Positions 22,957-29,677 of a DNA stretch of 34,184 nucleotides are shown piece after piece. The stretch's first letter is position 1; each line of letters opens with the position of its first letter. The stretch lies in contig JAJUIB010000024.1 in NCBI GenBank assembly GCA_029265615.1, forward strand, positions 1-34,184, in the 5' to 3' direction. Source of the stretch: Spirochaetota bacterium. Its GTDB lineage: Bacteria > Spirochaetota > Spirochaetia > Treponematales > Rectinemataceae. Under the pieces are notes generated by a model. It saw nothing but the letters and a program-made list of their open reading frames with translations, did not search any database and was not told the DNA's origin. Made by a program: the position numbers and the translations under genes.

Positions 22957-24285
22957 ATGCCGCGCCGCCATTTCACCACAGCCTGGCGGATCAGCCTTGT
23001 CGCCGCGTTTATGGGGCTTGTCCTGCTATTTGTGGTGTTTCATGCATCGGGTTTCTTTTTCGACCGGCCGTTTCCCGGCCGTCCCTCCTTCTCGCCGGCG
23101 CTTAAGGTAGCGGTTGTCCTGCTTGAAGGACTTACGCTGCTCAGTTTCCCGCTTGCCCTCGTGTTTGCGCGGAGCACCGCACGCGCGATGCGGGAGCTTT
23201 CCGACCGCGCCCGCGCCATGGAGTCGATGAATCGGATCGACCGGGCGGTACTTGCGGGCATCCCGCGCGGGGAGCTTTTGGACAGTGTTCTTTCCGCCGT
23301 ACTCGAGTATGCGCCTGCCCGGCTTATCGGGATCGCGGTGCGCGATCCCGATGGCGGAGGCTTCGACATTGTCGCGTTGCGACATACCGCGGCCGAGGCG
23401 CCCCAGGGCGTTGCAGGGGGCTTTTTGCCCGATGCCCTCGTCCCCGATCGCATCCTTGTGCGCTTTGCCGACCTTTTTGAGATACCGGCGCAGGAGCTTG
23501 GGGGTGAACTTGCATCCCGGCTTGGCGTGGGTGATGGGAAAGGGCTCAGTTTTGTCAACGTGCCCTTCGATGCAGGTGGACTTTATGGCGGCACGCTGTT
23601 CCTTGTACGGGACGCACGGACGGGGCCGCAGGCGGAGCGGCTGAGGCTACTTGCCGACCAGGCCGGGGTCGCATACAAGCATGCTTCGGCCCGCGAGGCA
23701 CGCGAGCGGAATTGGCTTGCCATTGTGCGCTCGCTCACCCGCGCCGTCGACGCCAAATCAGCCTGGACCCGCGGTCATTCCGAACGGGTGGCACGCCTTT
23801 CGCGTGCGCTCGGAGAACGTCTCCTCATGACTCCCGCCGAGCTTGCCGATCTCGAAATCGCGGCTGTCCTCCATGATGTCGGCAAGCTCGCCGTTCCTGA
23901 GGCTATCCTCGACAAGCCGGGGCGCCTTGAACCTGAGGAGATGGCCGTGATGCGGGAGCACCCGGAGCGCGGAGCGCGGATTGTCGAGGATGTTCCGAAT
24001 TACCGCGAGGTGCGCGCGGCCATCCTCTATCACCACGAACGCTGGGACGGCTCGGGCTATCCTGCAGGCTTATCGGGCGAGGCGATTCCCATTGCGTCGC
24101 GCATCATCGCTCTTCCCGATGTCTACGACGCGATCACCGATGAGCGGCCTTACCGCCGGGGCTTGGGCGATGGCGAGGCGCGAAACGTCATCGAGGAATC
24201 CTCCGGTTCGCTCTTCGATCCCCGGCTTGCGCGGCTCTTCCTCGAACTTCCCCTTGCGGTGCTCAATGCGCGTTCCTCTGTGTAA
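22957..24285 (+). CDS. Membrane-anchored HD-GYP domain protein (cyclic-di-GMP phosphodiesterase family)
   Basis: HD-GYP enzymes degrade cyclic-di-GMP and so influence motility and surface behaviour. Residues about 11-33 and 49-71 are membrane helices around a short outside loop. A GAF-like sensor region spans about 95-245. The HD-GYP domain occupies about 258-430: LHDVGK with H306 and D307, HHERWDGSGYPAGLSG (359-374) with the full GYP signature, and LPDVYDAITDERPYR with D388. All metal-site motifs are intact, so it is probably active. ATG 22957 is chosen because the upstream frame is AT-rich, but no Shine-Dalgarno precedes it; GTG 22789 (498 residues) is the alternative. The next gene is groES, 139 bases on with its own promoter. 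Confidence 0.88.
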   Translation: MPRRHFTTAWRISLVAAFMGLVLLFVVFHASGFFFDRPFPGRPSFSPALKVAVVLLEGLTLLSFPLALVFARSTARAMRELSDRARAMESMNRIDRAVLAGIPRGELLDSVLSAVLEYAPARLIGIAVRDPDGGGFDIVALRHTAAEAPQGVAGGFLPDALVPDRILVRFADLFEIPAQELGGELASRLGVGDGKGLSFVNVPFDAGGLYGGTLFLVRDARTGPQAERLRLLADQAGVAYKHASAREARERNWLAIVRSLTRAVDAKSAWTRGHSERVARLSRALGERLLMTPAELADLEIAAVLHDVGKLAVPEAILDKPGRLEPEEMAVMREHPERGARIVEDVPNYREVRAAILYHHERWDGSGYPAGLSGEAIPIASRIIALPDVYDAITDERPYRRGLGDGEARNVIEESSGSLFDPRLARLFLELPLAVLNARSSV

Positions 24286-24340
24286 TAACACCGATTGTGC
24301 GTCTCGGCCCTGTGTGCGAGGGAAGATTAAAGGCCTTTAC

Positions 24341-24370
24341 TTGACCCCTCCGGGGCGATTTCCGTATATT
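24341..24370 (+). promoter_or_regulatory. Sigma70-type promoter of groES
   Basis: TTGACC (24341-24346) and TATATT (24365-24370) are separated by 18 bases, giving a leader of about 48 bases. No CIRCE (HrcA) inverted repeat is present in the leader or around the promoter. Confidence 0.65.
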
Positions 24371-24424
24371 TTCAACGCGAATTACGCCACCCAATCACAT
24401 GTGGTCCTTTAGGAGGAATGCAGC

Positions 24425-24691
24425 ATGAACGTAAAGCCCTTGGGAGATCGCGTCCTCATCAAGATTCAGGAGAGCGAGACCAAGACTGCGGGCGGGATTA
24501 TCATCCCCCAGACTGCCCAGGAAAAGACGCAGACGGGCGTCGTGATCGCGATCGGCACCGACAAGGACGTGATCAAGGTGAAGGAAAACGACAAGGTGAT
24601 GTACGACAAGTACGCCGGCACCCAGATCAAGATCGACGGCGTCGAGCACCTCATCGTGAAGATGTCCGACATCCTCGCCATCCTCGACTGA
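24425..24691 (+). CDS. groES: Co-chaperonin GroES
   Basis: GroES is the 10-kDa lid of the GroEL folding chamber. At 88 residues it has the typical start NVKPLGDRVLIKI and the mobile loop at about 17-32 (ETKTAGGIIIPQTAQEK) that contacts GroEL. The DGVEHLIVKMSDILAIL ending is also typical. ATG 24425 follows AGGAGG (24411-24416). No groEL follows: a strong terminator stands 32 bases after the stop and the next gene is on the other strand. Spirochaetes such as Treponema also keep the two genes apart. Confidence 0.97.
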   Translation: MNVKPLGDRVLIKIQESETKTAGGIIIPQTAQEKTQTGVVIAIGTDKDVIKVKENDKVMYDKYAGTQIKIDGVEHLIVKMSDILAILD

Positions 24692-24713
24692 GCGCGCGTA
24701 GCGTATAAAGCGC

Positions 24714-24765
24714 GAAAAACGGCGGGCCGCTCCCTCAAGGTGGGGGAGGCGGCCCGTTGTTTTTT
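24714..24765. terminator. Bidirectional terminator between groES and the PTS IIA gene
   Basis: GGGCCGC (24724-24730) pairs with GCGGCCC (24749-24755), with TCCC/GGGGA continuing the stem. On + it is followed by TTGTTTTTT (24757-24765) and on - by T5 (complement of the A-run at 24715-24719). It serves groES and probably also the convergent PTS IIA transcript. Confidence 0.85.
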
Positions 24766-24839
24766 ATCGAGCGCCGTTCGCCGTCTATAGGCGCTTGCCT
24801 AACAGGCGGCGCTCCGTCGTGGCGCCTGGGAATGCGGCC

Positions 24840-25286
24840 TTATTCGGTGAGGATTGCGAGAATCTCCTCGCTCGAGGATGCGGCGAGGATGGCGGAGCGC
24901 TTCTCCGCGCTCTTAAAGAGAAGGCTCACTTCCGCGAGGAACTGAAGGTGTGGGCCGGTTTTGCCTGCGGGAGAGAGGGTCATGATGAAGATGCGGCAGG
25001 GCTCTTCGTCGAGGGCGTCAAAGTCGACGCCCTTGTCGGCCACTCCGATGCAGGCAACCAGGTCATCGACCGCGTCGGTTTTGCCATGGGGGATGGCGAT
25101 GCCGTGTTTCATGCCTGTGCTCATCCGCGCCTCGCGGTCGAGCACGGATTTGCGCGCCGCGGCGAGGTCCTTAATCTTGCCACTTCGCGCTGCGATAGCG
25201 AGAAGCTCGTCGATAATGGCCTCTTTGCTTGCGCCTGCAAGATGAAGCGCTATGGAATCCCGGGTGAGGACGGTCTTGAGGTTCAT
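24840..25286 (-). CDS. PTS EIIA protein (fructose/nitrogen type, PtsN-like)
   Basis: This is a phospho-carrier domain of the phosphotransferase system, EIIA-Fru/Ntr fold. The phosphorylated histidine is H67 in GIAIPHGKT, the family signature. With 148 residues it is a single-domain protein, fused to no permease, so a regulatory role like PtsN is more likely than sugar transport. The start at ATG 25286 gives MNLKTVLTRDSI; ATG 25295 and GTG 25307 are also in frame, and none has a clear Shine-Dalgarno. It lies 38 bases after a DAACS-type symporter on the same strand, so both are probably in one transcript. Confidence 0.85.
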   Translation of the reverse strand: MNLKTVLTRDSIALHLAGASKEAIIDELLAIAARSGKIKDLAAARKSVLDREARMSTGMKHGIAIPHGKTDAVDDLVACIGVADKGVDFDALDEEPCRIFIMTLSPAGKTGPHLQFLAEVSLLFKSAEKRSAILAASSSEEILAILTE

Positions 25287-25324
25287 GCCGGTCATTGTAC
25301 GGCTCACGTTGCGGCGGCGTCAAG

Positions 25325-26557
25325 CTAGATGAAGAATCGCGCTTCTTTTTCCTGGGCGAGGCCGCTCCGCTTCGCGATGTACAGGGCGGCGATGCCCGCC
25401 CAGAGTGTGTCGAGGAAGGCCCCCGCGGCGATGAGCGGGAGCGCCATGGGCGCGACGATGAGGTAGCCGTTTTCGAAGCCGCGGCCATAGAGCGCACACA
25501 GCGCTGTGAGCGCCGTCACCGCCCCGCGCCCCGGAGAAGCACCGAGCAGCAACGTGACGACGGGCGCCGCACCGAGTATCCAGACGAGGCTCCCCAAGGA
25601 TATCCCGAGATTGGAATAGGACGAGAGCACCACGATGAAGGCGGTTGTCGTGATGAGCGCCGTGCCTGCGCGCCCGAACAGCGTCGCAATGGGAAGAATG
25701 ACGCCGCCTGCGCGCCTACGGACGCCGAGGCTCTCTTTTGCGTGCTTGGTGAGCGATCCGAGGGCGAAGTACACGTCGCCCGACATGAGCGCGGCGAGGG
25801 CGGGGGCGAGGAGCGCGTAGAGGTAGCGGTAGGGGTTTTTCTTTCCGCAGGCGACGTAGAGAAAGGCGGGAATCGCGATGAGTGCAATAACCGCCGTTTC
25901 GACCGCGATCACCGCCAAAAGCGACCCGTAGATGTCGATGCGGAGGGCGGCGCGGAGGGTGAGAAGGTTATACGCGCTTGCCACGATGATGAGGACGCCG
26001 AGAAACTCCGCGAAAAAGGAGTTGAGTTGGTAAAATATCCGGGAGAATGAGTCAAACAGGCTGAGAACCGGACGCGTCGCCGCCCGATCGAAGGAAAAGG
26101 CAAGGCCGAGCAAAACTGCGAGAAAAAGAACAGGGAGGAGAAAATCCCCCGATTCGATGGGCGCGGAAAACAGGCTCTTCGGGAATACGGAAAAGAGAAA
26201 CTGTTCAAGGCTGATCGCGGTCGTAGCGGGACTCATATCCGCAAGGAGGGGGATGCGCGCTGGCCTGACCAAGGCGGTCACGGCGACGCCTGCAAGCGCA
26301 AAAACAGCGACGGAGAGGAGGAGAAACAGCGCGCTCCTTCCAAGCACGCGCCAGAACTCCTTGTCTTCGTTGAGTTCGAACACGGCAACCGGCACGGAGA
26401 AAAGGACGAGGGGCACGAGGGCGTAGCGCCCTATCCTGATGGAAAGCTCAAAAAGGAAGGAAAGGACCTTCCTCGTCGCCTCGTCGCTCGTCGGAACGAC
26501 AAAGGCGATTGCCGCGCCAAGAAGGGCTCCGAAGAGGTACTTCATCCAGATCTTCAT
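25325..26557 (-). CDS. Dicarboxylate/amino acid:cation symporter (DAACS family)
   Basis: This 410-residue inner-membrane protein has about eight to nine hydrophobic segments and the overall pattern of the glutamate/aspartate transporter family. The segments ALVPLVLFSVPVAVFEL (about 45-61) and LPIATLFGRAGTALITTTAF (about 290-309) correspond to conserved helix and hairpin regions. The canonical NMDGT motif is replaced by FGRAGTAL, so substrate and ion coupling may differ from GltP-like proteins. It precedes the PTS IIA gene by 38 bases. ATG 26557 has no strong Shine-Dalgarno; an ATG four codons in is possible. Dicarboxylate or acidic amino acid uptake is inference from family. Confidence 0.78.
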   Translation of the reverse strand: MKIWMKYLFGALLGAAIAFVVPTSDEATRKVLSFLFELSIRIGRYALVPLVLFSVPVAVFELNEDKEFWRVLGRSALFLLLSVAVFALAGVAVTALVRPARIPLLADMSPATTAISLEQFLFSVFPKSLFSAPIESGDFLLPVLFLAVLLGLAFSFDRAATRPVLSLFDSFSRIFYQLNSFFAEFLGVLIIVASAYNLLTLRAALRIDIYGSLLAVIAVETAVIALIAIPAFLYVACGKKNPYRYLYALLAPALAALMSGDVYFALGSLTKHAKESLGVRRRAGGVILPIATLFGRAGTALITTTAFIVVLSSYSNLGISLGSLVWILGAAPVVTLLLGASPGRGAVTALTALCALYGRGFENGYLIVAPMALPLIAAGAFLDTLWAGIAALYIAKRSGLAQEKEARFFI

Positions 26558-26707
26558 GGTGGACGAGCATAGCTGGCGAAGGCTTGACCGTCAATCGCGC
26601 CTGTCGGCGCTTGCAGGGCTACTGCTTGCGCCGCGCTTCCCCATGGCGAACGGAGACTCTTAGTGCTCTTGCGGTCTGCCTCCACAAGCCGCTACACTGA
26701 GTCCACG
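26558..26707. other. Divergent intergenic region, DAACS symporter / threonine-synthase-like gene
   Basis: These 150 bases should contain promoters for both genes. I see no convincing -35/-10 pair, terminator or inverted repeat. Confidence 0.4.
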
Positions 26708-27919
26708 ATGCGGTTCTCAAGTTCGCTGGGCGGGGTCGCCATGTCGTTTCTCGAGGCTATGCGCAAGGGCTATCCGCCGGAAGGCGGCCTGTTTTGTCCG
26801 GCAGACGAGATTGACATACGCACCGCGGTCTACGCACCGTCTGGCTCATTCGCCGAGACGGTCGCCCTTGCCGCACCCGCCCTCTTCCCCGACGACATCG
26901 ATCCCTATCGTGCGCTTGCGGTCGCCGAGCGTGTGTTTGTGCCGCCCCCGGCGACCTTCGCGTTCGGCGAGGATATTCTCATCATCGATCTTGCGCGCGG
27001 CCCGACGCGGTCGGCGGCTGACTACAGCGCGGCGTTTACCGCGGAAATGTTTGGCCTGCTTGCCTCTTTAGCGGGAGGAGTGGAACACTATCTGCCGTTT
27101 GCCGCGGCGGAGGGCAAAGAGGCGGCAGCCCTTGTCACCGCATTTACGCACGGCGCTACGTCGGCTACGTCCCCTGCATGTCTTCTCCTCGGTGCGGAAG
27201 ATGGGCTTGCAGGTCTCGATCCCGAAGCCTTTGAGCAGGGAAGGGCGCTTTTTGTCGGCATCGAAGGAGGGAAGGACGCGGCCTTGCGCCTAGAGCGCTC
27301 GCTCGCCGGTCTGCGCGCGCCGGACGGGCGCTTTTTTGTTCCTGTAGGTAAGGCGACACCGGCGCGGCTTACCGGCAGGCTTCTCGTGCTACTTGGCCTT
27401 TTTACGCAGGCGCGCCGTGGCATTGCGAGCGATCTTCTCGTGGCGACACCTCCCGGTGATGGCTTTGGCCTTGTAACCGGGCTCTGGGCCTGGAGTTGGG
27501 GGCTTCCGGTGAGCGCCTTTATTGTTGCGCGTGTTCCGGAATCTGGAGGGAACGATGCGTTTGGGGCTCAGGACGAGGGCGCGCGTGGGCTTATTGCGCG
27601 ATTTGCCCGCGACTATCCGCTGGGATCGCTTGCGCTCTGTGTCGAAGCGACAGACTCCGCCGCCTGTGCCGAGGCCATGGCGGTAGCGGATCAGGGCGGT
27701 CCTCCACTTGACCGCGCATCCGCCTTCGCCCTTGCCGCCGCGCGCCGTGCACTTGACGCGGGATTTGGCGGACATGCACGCATCGTCGTGCCTCGTTTTG
27801 CCGATCCGGCCTGGGACCTGGCCGGTCCGAGCAAAGACTCACGCTTGCGACCTCGTCTTCCCTCCTTCGTCATTCCCCCTGATCCTGCGGCGCTCATCGC
27901 CGCACTCAAGCGAGTATAA
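26708..27919 (+). CDS. Threonine synthase-like protein lacking the PLP lysine
   Basis: The protein follows threonine synthase (ThrC) from end to end: MRFSSSLGGVAMSFLEAM (ThrC start, MKYxSTRG-like), GYPPEGGLFCP (21-31, usually GLaxDGGLyvP), LARGPTRSAAD (95-105, usually fHGPTlAFKD), DLLVATPPGDGFGLVTG (242-258, usually vVPTGNFGnilAG) and WGLPVSAFIVA (264-274). The PLP-binding lysine is replaced by A104, and the ATSGDTG block is replaced by FAAAEGKEAA (131-140). It is therefore unlikely to make threonine by PLP chemistry, and I call it a probable pseudoenzyme. At 403 residues it is slightly short (ThrC about 430-490). The frame is intact and its codon use is like its neighbours, arguing against a decaying pseudogene. 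ATG 26708 has no clear Shine-Dalgarno. Confidence 0.7.
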   Translation: MRFSSSLGGVAMSFLEAMRKGYPPEGGLFCPADEIDIRTAVYAPSGSFAETVALAAPALFPDDIDPYRALAVAERVFVPPPATFAFGEDILIIDLARGPTRSAADYSAAFTAEMFGLLASLAGGVEHYLPFAAAEGKEAAALVTAFTHGATSATSPACLLLGAEDGLAGLDPEAFEQGRALFVGIEGGKDAALRLERSLAGLRAPDGRFFVPVGKATPARLTGRLLVLLGLFTQARRGIASDLLVATPPGDGFGLVTGLWAWSWGLPVSAFIVARVPESGGNDAFGAQDEGARGLIARFARDYPLGSLALCVEATDSAACAEAMAVADQGGPPLDRASAFALAAARRALDAGFGGHARIVVPRFADPAWDLAGPSKDSRLRPRLPSFVIPPDPAALIAALKRV

Positions 27920-27998
27920 CTGGTAGCCGTAAGGCGATCGATCGTCTTAAGAGCCTTCAGCCTTGCTACTTGCGTTGCCAGAGGCGGCGCCGCCTGAT

Positions 27999-29396
27999 AT
28001 GCTCATGGGCATGCGTCCTCCTTTGGCCGATACGGCTTCAAAACTGCGCCACAGTAGTCCAGGTGCGGATTTTTCGGCTCTCATGCGCATCGCGCTGCCC
28101 GTGATGGCGGGGAGCCTTGTCGAGACCCTCTACAATCTCACCGATGCGTATTTTCTAGGCAAGCTTGGTGCCGAGGCTATTTCTGCGCCATCGATTTCCT
28201 TTTCAATTCTCTTTTTTTTAATCGTCTTTGGCTCGGGACTCTCCGGGGCGGGCACGACGCTCATTGCACGCTCGAAGGGGCAGGGCGATGCGTCCCGAAT
28301 GAACTTCTACATGAACCAGATGACAAGTCTTCTTGCCATTGCCTCCTTTGTGCTTGCCCTCGCTGGCTTCGCTGCTTCGAGACCACTACTCAGGTTGCTT
28401 GGCACACCGCCGAGTGTCAGTGCCGCTACGCTGGACTATCTTCGCATCTGTCTTATGGGCCTGCCGTTCATGTTTGCCTATTTCGCGCTTCAATCCGCGT
28501 TTACCGCCGTGGGTGACAGCTTTACGCCACTTATGGTACATCTTTTCGCGGTTGGCGTGAATGTTGTGCTCGATCCCCTGCTCATTTTCGGGTTCGGGCC
28601 CATCCCGCGCCTCGAGGTCGTAGGCGCGGCTCTCGCCACCGTGGTTTCCCAGGCGCTGGCCGCAGCGTTTTCGCTGGCCATCCTTGCCAAGGGGCGTTAC
28701 GGCCTCAGGCTTAGCCCCGGGAGTATGCGCCCCCATGCCGACACCGCCCGGCTCTTTTTGGGCATCGGCCTACCTGCATCCATCGGTCAGGGACTTTCGG
28801 CGCTCGGATTTACCGCCCTCCAGGGGCTTGTCAACGGCTTCGGCGCGAGCGCGATCGCCTGTTTCGGTGTGGGCAATCGCATCGTGAGCCTCTTTGATCT
28901 GCCTGCGCATGGTATTGCGAGCGCGGCGACGACCTTGGCCGGCCAAGCCCTGGGTGCGGGCGATGAGCCGCGTGCCCGGCGCGTCGTGCGCATCGCCCTC
29001 CTTGCGTGTCTCCTCCTACTCACACCGCCGCTCGTCCTCTCGGTCTTTTGGGGCGGCGCTCTTGTCCGCTTCTTTGTCGCCGACCCCGAGGCAGTGAGGC
29101 TGGGCGGCATCATGTTCCGCATTGTGAGCCCGTCGGTGTTATTATTCGGCCTGTATCTTGTCACGACGGGCGCGTTCCAAGGCGCCGGGGCGACGCGCAT
29201 CATCATGATTCTCGCCGTCGCCCGGCTCTGGGTGTTTCGCGTCCCTCTTGCCGCATACCTTATTCGGGGAGCGGAACAGGGGCCCGAGGCAATTTGGTAT
29301 GCGATGTTCGTGTCGAATCTCGTCACAGCACTCGCGGGGTTTGCTTACTACCGGCATGGAAGCTGGGTGCATGCATTGGAGCGTCGAGGACTTTGA
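27999..29396 (+). CDS. MATE family multidrug/metabolite efflux transporter
   Basis: This is a 12-helix inner-membrane antiporter that expels drugs or metabolites with a sodium or proton gradient. The first helix region reads ALPVMAGSLVETLYNLTDAYFLGKLG, whose NxTDxxflGxlG pattern is a MATE hallmark, and the repeat appears in the second half around ALPAHGIASAATTLAGQALGAG-like sequence (DLPAHGIASAATTLAGQ). Length 465 is normal. ATG 27999 is the first of three close ATGs (28005, 28011); a TTG at 27963 is also in frame. There is no clear Shine-Dalgarno, but a perfect 14-base palindrome AGGCGGCGCCGCCT lies at 27979-27992. Substrate unknown. Confidence 0.88.
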   Translation: MLMGMRPPLADTASKLRHSSPGADFSALMRIALPVMAGSLVETLYNLTDAYFLGKLGAEAISAPSISFSILFFLIVFGSGLSGAGTTLIARSKGQGDASRMNFYMNQMTSLLAIASFVLALAGFAASRPLLRLLGTPPSVSAATLDYLRICLMGLPFMFAYFALQSAFTAVGDSFTPLMVHLFAVGVNVVLDPLLIFGFGPIPRLEVVGAALATVVSQALAAAFSLAILAKGRYGLRLSPGSMRPHADTARLFLGIGLPASIGQGLSALGFTALQGLVNGFGASAIACFGVGNRIVSLFDLPAHGIASAATTLAGQALGAGDEPRARRVVRIALLACLLLLTPPLVLSVFWGGALVRFFVADPEAVRLGGIMFRIVSPSVLLFGLYLVTTGAFQGAGATRIIMILAVARLWVFRVPLAAYLIRGAEQGPEAIWYAMFVSNLVTALAGFAYYRHGSWVHALERRGL

Positions 29397-29428
29397 TCTT
29401 ACGGAAAGAAGAGCGCGCCAAAGCGCCG

Positions 29429-29458
29429 TTGACAGTCGCCGCGCCGGCTTGCTACACT
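29429..29458 (+). promoter_or_regulatory. Sigma70 promoter of tRNA-Arg
   Basis: Perfect TTGACA (29429-29434) and TACACT (29453-29458) are 18 bases apart; transcription would start about 8 bases before the tRNA. Confidence 0.75.
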
Positions 29459-29472
29459 CAAGGCCGTACCGG

Positions 29473-29546
29473 GACCCAGTAGCTCAGTTGGATAGAGCGG
29501 CTGCCTCCTAAGCAGCAGGTCGTGCGTTCGATTCGCGCCTGGGCCA
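29473..29546 (+). tRNA. tRNA-Arg (anticodon CCU)
   Basis: A complete cloverleaf folds: D arm GCTC/GAGC, anticodon arm GCTGC-CTCCTAA-GCAGC with anticodon CCT (29506-29508), five-base variable loop AGGTC, and T arm GTGCG-TTCGATT-CGCGC. The acceptor arm GACCCAG/CTGGGCC pairs except for an A2-C71 mismatch. CCA is not encoded (ATC follows A73). It reads AGG codons. Own promoter upstream and terminator downstream make it a single-gene unit. Confidence 0.95.
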
Positions 29547-29549
29547 ATC

Positions 29550-29578
29550 AAAAAGCCGCCTTAACGGGCGGCTTTTTT
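29550..29578. terminator. Terminator after tRNA-Arg, symmetrical
   Basis: GCCGCC (29555-29560) pairs with GGCGGC (29567-29572), flanked by A5 (29550-29554) and T6 (29573-29578). It works in both directions and may also end the minus-strand cyclase transcript, whose stop is 100 bases away. Confidence 0.9.
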
Positions 29579-29677
29579 GTCGCATGAGCGCCTCATAAAA
29601 ACAGCACGCCCCGGTGCCTAAGAACGCAACGCCGCTACGTTAGTTAAGGGCTGCGTTCGTGGCGCCCGATGAGAGCC

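Noticed and set aside
24286-24424. CIRCE element before groES
   Set aside because: Searched by eye for TTAGCACTC and GAGTGCTAA; neither arm is present.
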